Below, in pieces: positions 35,827 to 47,345 of a DNA stretch of 64,000 nt. Source of the DNA: Actinostola sp. cb2023 (lineage: Eukaryota; Cnidaria; Anthozoa; Actiniaria; Actinostolidae); NCBI GenBank assembly GCA_033675265.1, contig JAUJYZ010000894.1, positions 62,001-126,000 of the forward strand, written 5' to 3'. Both the position numbers and the translations under genes were made by a program. Every line of letters begins with the position of its first letter. Within the stretch, counting starts at the first letter, position 1. The notes beneath the pieces were generated by a model. The model had not been told where the DNA came from. It was given only the letters and a program-made list of their open reading frames with translations, and searched no databases.

Positions 35827-36256
35827 GGCCCAATGGACGATGAAACATAATATTGTATGTAAATAAACCAGAAAGAAAAATACATTGACCAATAATGTAT
35901 TTTATTTATAGCATATTTGACACGTTAATAAAGGTTATTATTATTATTATTAATAGCACAGTACATTAATATTAAAATGACATTTTTGCTTTTCGTTAAT
36001 ATTCTTCACTACACTAAGTATTTGTCTTTTTCTTCTATAATACGCAGTTCATGGATACACATTGAACTGTTCATTGTTTAGTCTCAGTTGTTCGTGTCTT
36101 CGCTAAATTATCCCAATAATTAATTAAATAGAAAAGGAGAGAACAGAGTGCAAAATAGATCGCAAATAGTCGGTTTTACACAGGACAGTGGTTAAATATA
36201 TAACATATAAATAAAGAGTTTTGAAATTAAGGAAAAGTATAATCAAACAAACAATG

Positions 36257-39200
36257 CTAGCGAACGGATATACGCCATGTGTCCTGCACGTTGTATGGCT
36301 GGGGACTAACAAAGCTATCGTCACAATAAAAACGCCTGGGTTTATTCCAATGACAACCAAAGCCACGAGCAGGTGATGTTTCAATAAGGATTGGATACGA
36401 TACCAAACGACCCACTCCATATGCGGGATAGCGACCCCATTTGTTGACTTGCACTTTTCCCGCGCTATCTTTGCCCCATTTAGCACAATTCTGAGCCAGA
36501 ATTGACGTGTCCTCGGGAAGTCTGTCAAACGAGCCACAAGCGTCAGGGAAAGTAGTTTTGGCAAATGCATCGTCGGTAAAATACCGCACTACTTGCTGGC
36601 CAGCAGTGTTGTTCTTGGTCATGATGCTCAACACTCTACTCACTGATTTCTTATGACAATAGAAATGAATCTGGTGAAATCCCATCTTGTTGAGGATATC
36701 CAACATGGCGACTCCTGTAGGCACGACGTTCTTGTCATATTTACTGAAGTCGGAAATGCCGTCATAGGTATAATAGAACGGTCCGCTAGGTAACGTCTGA
36801 CTTTGCAGGATTGTTCTTTTGACAACCGTCCAGCCACCTGAAACATTGCAATGATTGTTTAGTTTGGTAACATAGCACGCCAACATGGAAATGTATAATA
36901 CAAATATAATTAAATGTATTATTTATTGAAAATAAGCGCAGTCAGGAGCCCATTACTAGGAGCCTTCCTCTCCTATAATAGGTTTGTACGACATCGTATG
37001 CACAAATTGAGCTAAAAATAGAACACTCATTATAAATTCCACGCGATTAACCAATCATGTCGCGTCTTACACAATAGGAATTTGACATTCAGATTCAACA
37101 CTGCTTTGCTTTCAATGTCGGCCGAAAGCGTACCGTGTAGTTCCAGTGAATCTAGTGAAGAATCAGAATCTAGTGAGATCAGTTTCGTCGTCTGACTTCA
37201 GTACTTCATCAAGCGAGGAAGAACAATGATTGAAAACATAAAAAAACATAACAAAATAACTCCAGGTATCAGGTATGGCAACAAATACTAAATGCTCCGC
37301 AAAAAATCTAAATAACTCCTCAACGAGTACATCTATGAAGCCTGCTACCAAGCAAGCGAAAGTTGATCATGATGACTCCGAGATGGACATATCTGATTTT
37401 AAAGGAATTATATTATCAGTTCATGATAAGCTGAAGAAACTCGATAAGCTCGACGCCATCGAAAGACGCCTAGACGTTATGGATACAGATATAAGAGATA
37501 TCAATCATTCGCTTGATTACCAATACGAATCTATGGAAGACATGAGACATAGCCAAACACATTTTGATAATCGGCTGAAAGATATAGAGGATAAGTTTGA
37601 AGATGTTTTAAAGATCAAGACAAAGCTTGAAGCTGATATAGTTGATGTCAAAGCGCGCTCGATGCGGAACAATTTACTATTCTTTAATGTTCCGGAAAAG
37701 CCAGAAGAGAATCCAATTGAGGTTGTCCATAATTTATTGGAAAATGATTTAAAGATTGAAGACTCCGCTTACAGTATTGAGATCGATAGAGCGCATAGAT
37801 TGGGGGCGTTCCGACGCGGTTCATCTCAACCTCGACCACTCGTGGCGAAATTCCTAAAGTACCAAGACAAGGAGATGGCAAGGACGAATGCTCATTACCT
37901 CAAGGGAACATCATTTGCCATAAGTGAGCAGTTCCCAAAAGAAATAAATGAAGTACGTAAAAAACGTTATCCTATCTTCAAGAAAGGAAAGCAAGAAGGC
38001 AACAAGGCAGTACTATCAACAGATAAGTTGTACATTTCTGGCCAACTTTATCGTCCTTAAACAGTCTTTTTTTCTTAAATTAACCAATATAAATAGTAAT
38101 TTTTGAACTAGTTTTGATGTGATTACCAATTATTTCTGAAAATTAAATCCTTTATTTGTTCCAGTATGATACCAATAATAATAATACTATGCAACATGAT
38201 CCGGATGCTAATTACTTTAACAACTGTACAATTTCAGCAAACAAATATTACAGAGAATGACTGGACGTTTGAAAAAAAAGCTTTACAAATATGTTCGAGA
38301 AAAATGACACGGACAATTTTAAAAATGCTACTTCGACCGAGTCTGACCATTCTAACGTGGTGAATCACATGCAGGACACAAAGAAAGACAAAAAGAAAGC
38401 AGTTTCTTTTCCTCTAGCTGTCGAACAAAGTCCAAACCAAACTTAGAGTTGCAGTGTTTATTAGTCGGTGTAATTTATAGCCTAACTTTTCGACGGCCCG
38501 TCAGTCGGCCGTTATCGAGTGAATTCCCACAAGAAATGCTTTGAACGGCGGCCCTAGGAACACAAACGAATGCATATTCCGATTGAAAATAGCCCTCTCG
38601 ATTGACTCTCTTCCAAATCCTTTAAGGAAATCCTTTCTTTTCCTTCCAGAGTTTCACTAAACATGGCTCACAAAATGGCTTCGGAATGATCTTTTGAATC
38701 TTTGAAGAGTTCACAACGGAAGTAGTTTAGAGCAATAAGAGCTGTTCTGTGATTGGTTCAAATCTTATCAGACCATATAACGAGCGACGTGATTGGAGGT
38801 CGCCGTATAGTGGCGAATCCGATCAAAATGAACCAAGAAGTGTTATAAGTCGGTTGGTGAGCGAAAGTCAGAATCGACAACTGAAGAGCGAATAGACCGA
38901 CTTATGGAATCAGTCTAGTTGACAGGTTAGCATCAAAAGGAAACATGTCTTTATTACATGTCAACATTCGCAGTTTGGGAAACAAATTTGACTCATTTTT
39001 GGATTACATAAATCTCCTTAACTATCCATTTTCAATCATAGCTCTTACTGAAACATGGCTTAACAATAATGATACTGAATACTATGTCATACCTGGATAT
39101 AAACTGATTACGGTCAATAGAGATGGAAAACTTGGTGGAGGTGTCTGTATGTATGTAAGAAATAATATATATTTTAAATTGAGAAACGATTTAACTATGG

Positions 39201-42200
39201 ATTCTAGTATTGCTGAATGTCTTTTTATTGAAATCATTAATTCCAACTCTAAAAATTCACTTACTGGAGTGATCTACAGAGCACCAAATAACAAATACGA
39301 TGAGTTTGATAGTAAATTAACGGATCTGTTAACTACTATTGGCAAGGAAGGCAACATTTGTTATCTTCTGTGTGATTTTAATATTGACTTACTAAAATAT
39401 AAACACTGTAATAATTCAAGTAATTTTCTTAATCAAATGATATCTTCGATGTTAGTACCCACGATAAATAGGCCAACAAGAATAACAAATTATTCAGCCA
39501 CTTTGATAGACAATATTTTTACTAACAAACCCACTAACTATTTTAGTGGAATTCTTACCAATATTCTTGATCGACCACAATAACCCAATTAAAGTTAAGA
39601 ATGATAAAAACGTTACGTTACGAAGAAGAATCACTGAAGACAATTTAAAAGCTTTTTCAGAAGCTGTTGATAAAGTGAATTGGAACAATTTACAAAAGTT
39701 TAATGACCCTAATGAACTATATATAACGAATTCCTAAAAACCTTCACTCATTTATATGATAAACACTTCCCTCTAAAGAAAGTAAGTAAAGCACATTTGA
39801 AGAGGTCGGATAATCCATGGATTTCTAACGGAATCGAAAAGTCTATAAAGAATAAGCACATATTATATAAGAAATGTTTGAATAAATCTACGCAAACCAA
39901 TGAATCAAAATATAAAATATATCGGAATAAATTGAATCATACAATTCGAATCGCCAAGAAACTGTATTTTCATAAAAAAACTGACAAATGACCAAGGTAA
40001 TACAAAAGAAACATGGCGGACTCTAAATGAATTGCTGAACCGGAAAAATAATACGCACTCTTTTCCGTCAAAATTTGTAGTTGACCAAAAAGAACTGACT
40101 GACCCTAGTGACATAGCAAACAATTTCAATGATTTTTTTGTAAACGTAGGTCCTAAACTTGAGGAAAAAATTGATAAGAGTAACGATAAGTACAATAATT
40201 ATTTAACTGGTGATTACTTAAATTCCATGTTTTTAATTGAAACCACACCAAGTGAAGTAGAAAAAGAGTTGGGCAAAATAAACGTAAGCAAAATTAGTGG
40301 TATTGATCAAACACAAAGTTATTAAACACGTTGCTTCAACAATAAGCGCGGTGTTATCTTGTATATTTAACCTTTCATTTACAACTGGTATTGTACCTGA
40401 CAAACTTAAAATGGCAATTGTAACACCTGTTTTTAAAGCAGGGGATGTTAAAGGGGCAATGTCAAGCCTCACGCATGCGCATTAAAATCAAAACAATAAC
40501 ACTCGGTTGAGAAGCCTACCTTGCCCGGTAGTGAGTTACAAAACCCCCCTAAAACCGTTCTAATCGCTAAATAAATGACCTACAGGACTCATGTAGATAC
40601 TAATCTTTATTTAGAAAGCAATTTTAGAACTTCAAAATATCAAAAGGACTGAATTCAAGAAGTGAATTCACGGCGATATCATTTTCCAACGGCCGATCAA
40701 ATAAGACACAGGATCGAAGCCCAACACATAAGTAGATGGTGGGAAGCTCACCGGGTTTACAAGTAGTTCTACGTGAGTTTTTCTCTTCAAAAGTCATGAA
40801 CAGTACTGCACCTACGATTGATGATCAAGATTCCTTCGCAATCGACCAGAATTGCCGGTTTACAATTCGGTTATCTTCACTCGAGGATGATGGCGGCCTG
40901 CCTCTCTACGGCTGTTCGACACTTTTTTCAACGGCTTCAAAGTCAGTTCTAAGATGAAATAATCCCCACTAGGAATTGTTGAAAATGAAGAACATGCTTT
41001 GAATTAATACCAGTGATCCACTAGACGCTTTAACAAACATGATTAAGGTCGATGGAAACGGATTGAAAACATCGATAATAATAAAAGTCCACGGTGGACT
41101 TTTATTATTTCTCGCTTCTTCGTACCCAGGCTTACGCGGTCATATGGGTTGACACTGCCCCTTTAATGACCTAACTAATTACAGACCTATTTCAGTTTTA
41201 CCATGTTTTTCTAAAATTCTAGAAAAATTAATGTATAATAGACTAATAAAATATATTGACAAATTAGGTATCTTAACCAGTCATCAATATGGATTTAGAA
41301 AGAATAGATCAACTATTCATGCAATTGTTGATCTAACAGAAAAAATCGTAGATTCTATTGAACACAATAAATATGCAGTGGGAATTTTTTTGGATCTATC
41401 AAAAGCATTTGATACTGTTAACCATAACATTTTACTAAATAAATTAAATCACTATGGAATAAGAGGTAATTCTCAAAAATGGTTTGAAAGCTATTTAAGC
41501 AATCGAAAACAAATAGTAAAAATTAATGATACTACATCAGATGAATTAATTATAAGGGCTCTATACTATGTCCACTTTTATTCCTGCTATACATAAACGA
41601 TATTTGCACAAGCAGCTCAAAGACTTCATTTATTCTTTTTGCGATGATACTAACTTGTTTTATTCGGGAAAGGATTTAAATGAACTTGAATCCCTCATCA
41701 AAAATGAATTATCAAACATTGCGACGTAGCTTGAGTATAATCAGTTAACTCTAAACTTAAAAAAGACAAATTATATGGTTTTTAAATCAAAACATAAACC
41801 AACAAGTAAAAATATGAACATTAGTTTGCAATCCCATCAAGTTTCAAACGTTAAAACCACCAAATTCTTAGGTATCATACTGGATCAAAACTTAACATGG
41901 AAACATCACATAAATTACGTTTGTAATAAAGTTGCAAAAAGCATAGGTATGTTATGCAAAGCTCGATACTTTGTCAATTGAAACACTCTGGTAATTCTAT
42001 GTAATTCCTTGATTTACCCTTACCTATATTATGGAAACCTCGTTTGCGGTTGTAATTATCCTTCTAGATTAGAACAAATTTTTAAATTACAAAAAAAGGC
42101 AGTGAGATTCATGAATTTTGCCAGTTATAGAGCTTCGTCATTACCATTATTTCAAAATCTAAAGCTACTCAATATCTTTCAAATTAATGACTTTGTTTCA

Positions 42201-44458
42201 AGTTTATTTATGTATGATTGTCATTCAAATAATTTACCTTCTATGTTTAGCAATTTCTTACAAACAAATGAAAATTTATATCATCATAAAACTAGAGCAT
42301 CAAAACACCTACACATGATTAGATACAGAACTAACTATGGTCGATATTTTATTAAATCAAAAGGAACTTCAATTTGGAATAATATTTCAGTTCAAATAAG
42401 AACCTCTGCTTCAAAAAATATTTTTAAAAGCAGAATGAAAAAATGATTAATCGCTGACTCGTTGATTAAATAATATATGAAATGTTAATTACAATATTAT
42501 CAATTTACAAAATTTGTATATATGCCAGACCTATTTACAAATACTGATCCCTGATACGTTTTATATTTATTAGTGATATTTTAATTTAATAAGGGAGACT
42601 ACTTGTAAAAGCCCTTTTGGGTTTGTTTAGTCTTCCCTTTCCTTATAATAATTATTTATAATTATTATATTTTAATTGAAATGGAATAAAAAAATTGATT
42701 GATTGATTAATTGATTGATATCAAAACTTCAAGTGCGAGAACTTCTAAAAACAAAGCTAGTTCAAAGGCCAGTTCAAAACCCGGCCAAAAAACGAACATC
42801 TTCTGCTCTTTCTGAGAAGGAATTATCTTCAGTACGAAGAACCTAATTAAACTTGTGCATGCAGGGCTAGCAGTGAGAACCAAGCTAATGAATATTCCAA
42901 ACCGCCGGTGTGATTTGCTAATTAGCATTTATTGTCAGAAACGCAGGATTTTGTCGAAAATTATCGACATTGACACAAAGTTCTTTCTAAAACAGCGAAG
43001 TGAGGTACAGGGGAGCTTCTTTTTCTGTGGCCTGGATAAATATTTTATCGCATTTTTATTCAGCGGCTGATCTTGGAGTGCCGGCTTTAATTTCTTGCCT
43101 TCTTTGAACTGAAGACGCCTTTGGCGAAAGAACTTCGCATGTACACTCAGTGATAATTATCCCTCTTGTTTTAGTGTTCTTTGCCGCTCTGGCACGGTTC
43201 GGCGGTTGAAAGTTTCAGTTGTTTTTCGACAATATTTCGGCGAAGAAGGTGTTTTATAGCAAAGTGCACATTTGTGTGGTTGGTTATGTTGGCGTCACTA
43301 TCTAAAAATCAGTGATGACGAAGGTGATGGATTTTGCTTCATCAGAGTCGAAATCACTGTGAGCTAGAACGCTTCATTCTTACGACACATAGACTAAATC
43401 ATGAATCAAAAACCAACAAGAGAAAGTTGACAAAACAAGAATAAACATAATTATGAAGCGATAGGTAGAAGATTGTAGAAGAATTTCGCGACATCTTGTA
43501 AGTCGCCAAACTAAAAGTCGCCACTAAGCGCTCTGGCAGTATGTCAGTTTATTGATACATGTGATACATTCATTGTACACAGTTCGTCTCGTTCTTGTGA
43601 AAGGGAAAAATCGACTTGGACTTCCATGGATTAAGAATTTCAATATTTTGGATCAAGTCCTCGCGTCTTCCATTTAGCCGCCATTTTATTTTTCAATTTG
43701 AAATTATTCGGAAATTTGCATATCTAAAAATAGCACAATTTGTGCATACGATGTCACATGAACCTATTACTAGAGGAAGGCTCTTAGTAATGGGCTCCTG
43801 GCGCAGTGTTGCATGTATCGTGTTTCTGAAACTTTTGTAGAATTATTACCTCCATCGGTATCCATATCACAGAAACCTTGAATTGGGTTCCCAGTGTTGG
43901 GAGGGTCTAACCAATACACGCCTGTCCCCTTAGAATGATTGCTGACCATTATATATAGACATGACTTAGCTGGACGTACCTTCGTACCTTTCAATGGTTG
44001 ATCTATAATAATAAATACATAGAACAAATAATAATGTTGATAAGGTAAGTATGACTATGACCATGTGTTACACCGTGATGACTGTAGTGGTGGTTATGAT
44101 CATAGTAGCGATTGTAGGTATAATTGTATTAACAGCCGGGACAGTGCTTCCATATTAGAAAGTTGAGAAAGAAAGAAAGTTCTCAGGAGGCAGGATGGTC
44201 GAGTGGTCAGAGCGTCGGTCTCAGAATCCGGTGACCCCGAGTTCGAGTCCCGCTCTCTCCACTAGCTGAGACTGTATTTGTTTGGGCAATCCCTAGTTCA
44301 AATTCAGTTTCTCGACCATGCTTGTAAATAGCCAACCGGTTCGCCTCCTTGCCAGTTGGGTTTCTTAAAAAAACATTTTATGTTCTAATATTTATTTCAT
44401 TTCAGTTACTCAATTGTAAAGCGCATTGAGACTTCGGTGAAATGCGCTATATAAATAC

Positions 44459-44495
<37 letters not shown>

Positions 44496-44889
44496 GAGTA
44501 TCTACCATACGACAGGTTTGGTTTTTCAGTTTTGCAGCACTAAAACAGGGTAATAAACGAAATTGACACTTACTTGGAGTTCTGTTGTCCATGTTTGTCG
44601 AGTAAATACTGTTTTGTCTCTCTTTATAAATATCTGGTAAAGTCTCCTTAGTCTGTGCGTTCAGCTCACATTTCTTTGTTACCATGTGAAAGTTGATGCT
44701 CATACAATTCAAGTCGCTTTCGCATTCCAACAAACAAAGGGCATACGTCATCGTTATCAGCGTTTTGAACTCTGTACCAATCAGAGCAAAGCCTTCTTCT
44801 CGGTTACTTGTGATTGGCTGACAGTATTGTGGGTAGATTTGTTGGATTTGCCAAGCAACAAAAACAACAAACAAATGGTATTGTAAACC
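36257..44889 (-). CDS. PAN/apple plus fibrinogen-like secreted protein, paralogue 2
   Basis: Exons 44889-44574, 44002-43850 and 36837-36257 join in the same phases as paralogue 1 and encode the same modules. These are a hydrophobic leader, the PAN module (CLLEC, CMSI, CEL), KSCLYI...YWLDPPNTG...GFCDMDTDGG, then GGWTVVKRT to DTWRISVR. No frame breaks were seen in these exons. The first coding exon with the start codon is not visible. Intron 1 carries a SINE (about 44157-44494). Intron 2 has expanded from about 135 bp in the paralogue to about 7 kb by one nested transposon insertion (36943-43800). Similarity to paralogue 1 extends into introns and about 250 bp upstream, so the pair arose by a local duplication. 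Confidence 0.8.
37275..38060 (+). CDS. LINE ORF1 protein (coiled coil plus RRM-like)
   Basis: An intact 261-codon frame. It has a polar N-terminus, a heptad-rich coiled coil (about residues 50-120), ARSMRNNLLFFNVPE at about 130-145 typical of L1-type ORF1 RRM domains, then IDRAHRLG and a basic C-terminal domain with YPIFKKGKQEGNKA. This RNA-binding chaperone would act in the retrotransposition particle. It precedes the broken ORF2. It is intact although ORF2 is not, so its survival may be chance or recent activity. Confidence 0.75.
   Translation: MATNTKCSAKNLNNSSTSTSMKPATKQAKVDHDDSEMDISDFKGIILSVHDKLKKLDKLDAIERRLDVMDTDIRDINHSLDYQYESMEDMRHSQTHFDNRLKDIEDKFEDVLKIKTKLEADIVDVKARSMRNNLLFFNVPEKPEENPIEVVHNLLENDLKIEDSAYSIEIDRAHRLGAFRRGSSQPRPLVAKFLKYQDKEMARTNAHYLKGTSFAISEQFPKEINEVRKKRYPIFKKGKQEGNKAVLSTDKLYISGQLYRP
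38160..42446 (+). pseudogene. LINE ORF2 (endonuclease-reverse transcriptase), L2/CR1-like, broken
   Basis: The N-terminal part starts near 38192 (QHDPDANYF). It is separated from the main endonuclease frame by about 500 bp of unrelated sequence (about 38440-38935). The endonuclease runs 38945-39570 (LLHVNIRSLGNKFDSFLDYI, TETWLN, GGGVCMYVRN, DFNIDLL). A frameshift near 39570 and others near 39730, 39985 and 40310 follow. Reverse transcriptase motifs include FKAGD before a MITE, then NYRPISVLPCFSKILEKL, YGFRKNRST, FLDLSKAFDTVNH and a FxDD-like FCDDT at about 41640. There are stops near 41728 and 41980. The C-terminus ends SRMKK. The 3' end is a (ATTG)n tail to about 42719. Confidence 0.75.
40452..41162. 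mobile_element. TTAA MITE inside LINE ORF2
   Basis: TTAA is at 40448-40451 and 41163-41166. The ends are aggggcaatgtcaa and ttgacactgcccct. Removal restores AGDVNDLTNYRPIS in frame. Inside is a short palindrome around gtccacggtggac. No coding frame. Confidence 0.8.
44157..44494 (+). mobile_element. tRNA-derived SINE with V-type tail
   Basis: A tRNA Leu/Ser-like head starts near 44190 with A box tggtcgagtggtc and B box gagttcgagtcc. The body is about 150 bp. The tail gtaaagcgcattgag...aatgcgctatataaat is followed by (ATT)n. Paralogue 1 lacks it at the equivalent place (29668). Confidence 0.75.
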
Positions 44890-45159
44890 CTGAAATTAAA
44901 AACTAATTCAATTGTTTGTTTAAAATCAATCCCTGGATATTGATACTACAATAACCAAAGTGACCTGTTTGATGGTACAAAATATATAAGCTTGAGAGAA
45001 CTGATGAAGTCAAACTTTTATTAGTATCCACGAGCCAAGACAAAAAGAAGATAAAAACATGTGCAAAACCATGTTTAAATCTAATTTACACGAACTTTAC
45101 AGCGGGTGTGCGTAATATGTATATTTGGTGTAAATTGTGATGATTCCTTGCAAAATTCA

Positions 45160-46100
45160 ATGGGTCAGTGTCAAGGAAGCCAACGTGGAATTTTTCTTTT
45201 TTCTTTCATCGCGTACAATTCAGTGTCACTTCCGGTGATTTTTGCTAATTTGCATTCAATTTGCATATTATCGAGAGACCTGTCACATTTCATGCTCATT
45301 AAACACGAGGAATTACAGAGAAGAAGCCGAAATTCATACTTTCAGCTCTCGGCAACAATAAAACAGAAGCATTAGGAAAAAATGTAACAGCGGAAAATAA
45401 AACTAATACGACAATGGTTTAAGCCTGTTTGCTTTTTACCTTTTAGTTGTTGAGCGATCTACCGATTTTCTTAGACTGAATACGGCCCAGAATGGCGTCT
45501 TTTTGTATGGAAAGTACGATACTGAAGGAAGAAGCGGCTTGGTGTGTCTCAGCAATGCCCTCGACAAAAAATGTAACAGCGGAAATTTGATGTACATTTG
45601 TTGCCTAAAATAATTCCTCGATTTGTTTCTTTCGAACATAAACGCAAACACCGATTTTCTGAGGTTTCCTTTAGTCATAGTCTAGCTCTTGTTGCGAATT
45701 TCCCGGACTTTTACAAAGGCTTCTCTCTTCAAAACAACCTTCTCCTTCCGCCATTTTCAAACTGTTTGTGTAGCCAGGCCTGTGTAGCCTTGGAAACAAT
45801 GCTCTCTAGCTCCAGGTTTTTATTTAAACGCGATTTTGTTCGACCGAGAATACTGTTGGGATTTGTTGCGAGTCAGGAAGTGAAACCGCGCGAAGCCTGG
45901 TTCGAACTTTTCGCGGGAAATTGAAAAAAGTACTTTTCATTGCGAAAAATTGTGGAAAATAAATACTGTACTGTAACATGAACAAAAATTCGAAATTCTA
46001 CGTTATTCCGGAGCCGTTAATCCTTTATTCAGTCTATTATTTAGTAATTCACGGCCGTGACACAATGCAAATTGATGGGCAATTGTACGCGATGTTTTGT
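45160..46100. other. Gene-free stretch upstream of gene 2
   Basis: aaaaatgtaacagcggaaa occurs twice (about 45377 and 45568). An open frame of 108 codons (45598-45924) has no motif I recognise. Nothing else seen. Confidence 0.35.
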
Positions 46101-46104
46101 AATA

Positions 46105-46560
46105 CCGTAAAGTTCCGAAAGTAGCGAGGTCGTTGCTTTCGGATTTAGCAACCTTAGGTAACCTTACTTTCGGGGGGTCGCTACTTTCGGGAGGTCGCTA
46201 CATTCGGAGTGCTAAGATCATTAACTTTTAGGAGCCATTCCGTGTACCGGACCTTAAACGACATCGTGTACGGTATTTCAGTAGCAAACAGCAAATATTA
46301 CAGGATCTATTATGACAATTGTTTTTGTTACCGATTTGCTGCTCAGTGTAGCAGTAAATGTTCTGCCTCTTTACGTGCTGTTTGCTAGTGCTGTTCGTCA
46401 TCTAATCTAATCATCGCTATAGAGGACGATCGCTACTTTCAGGGGGATCGTTACATTCGGGGGGTCGTTACTTTCGGGATTTGTTAGCAAGCATCAATTT
46501 TTACTGTTACTTTCGGAGGGTCGCTACTCTCGGGGGCTCGCTACTTTGGGAACTTTACGG
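46105..46560. mobile_element. MITE rich in ggtcgctactttcgg words
   Basis: The ends ccgtaaagttcc and ggaactttacgg are inverted. TA precedes it and TG follows, so the target is only half preserved. The internal words gtcgctactttcggg repeat six or more times. It resembles the element at 19802-20189 in design. Confidence 0.65.
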
Positions 46561-46583
46561 TGTATATATATTTAACATTTTAT

Positions 46584-46641
46584 CGCCGAAGGCTTAGTGA
46601 TTATCGGATAATATTCTCCGCTAATCACTAAGCCTTAGGCG
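46584..46641. repeat. Short hairpin
   Basis: Arms cgccgaaggcttagtgatta and its near complement around taatattc. Confidence 0.65.
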
Positions 46642-46668
46642 AATAATTATTTTAGTATGATTACTAAA

Positions 46669-46770
46669 GTTGAACAAGTAAAAATAACAAGACAAACAAG
46701 GAAACGGTGGGAAAATCTTACTTTTCATAAGATTTTCCCACGTTTCCTTTAATGTTTTGCTTGTTCAACT
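46669..46770. repeat. Hairpin with arms of about 45 bp
   Basis: gttgaacaag at the left pairs with cttgttcaac at the right. The core gtgggaaaatctta pairs with taagattttcccac. Confidence 0.7.
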
Positions 46771-47345
46771 CAGAAATTATTCGAGACTCCCGTGACATTG
46801 ACCGTACACAATATTTTAATTGTATATATCAAAAGTTCAGCCATTAAAACCCAATGTCGTGCACTCATCCATATCATTTGAGTCTAAAGCAACATGGAGA
46901 AACTAGAGCACAGTCATGTAGTCATTCCAATTAACCTGGGCACTACTAATTAGTTGTTAGTGTTTATTTCATGCAAAGGAACAGTACAAAAGAAACACAA
47001 GAGTGAGTGTCAAATATTTAGCAATTATTGGACGCGGTTCGGCATCGGCAAATAATTATTCTGCGAGACACTGACAAAATCACGATATTTTGCAAAAACC
47101 GAGTTCAATAATTGTTTTATCATTCACGTTATTTTCTTTCGCCTAAAGCAACAATTCTGGAAAAAATCGAGCTGCCATTGTCGAGGAGAACGAAAGCACT
47201 TTTCGTAGGAAGTTATCTGCAGTGAGACAGTCGCCTCTCCACCAATGAAAATCCCGGAGAAAATAATGTGAATGATAATGTGTATTGGTGGAGTTACATG
47301 TAGTAATATCGATATTTATTGGAATCACACTATATTATATATGTG

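Larger units (their letters stand above)
36943..43800. mobile_element. TIR transposon in gene 2 intron, carrying a LINE
   Basis: GCGCAGT is duplicated at 36936-36942 and 43801-43807. The paralogous intron shows the empty site (tcgcagtg near 29327). Ends are caggagcccattactaggag and its complement, and pairing continues through catcgtatgcacaaatt. Next to the left end is an ATG (37115) followed by a serine/glutamate-rich frame, perhaps a transposase start. The rest of the element is mostly a LINE (37275-42719) plus about 1 kb without recognisable coding (42720-43720). Confidence 0.75.

Noticed and set aside
45598..45924. 108-codon frame upstream of gene 2
   Set aside because: There is no recognisable domain, splice context or conservation clue.
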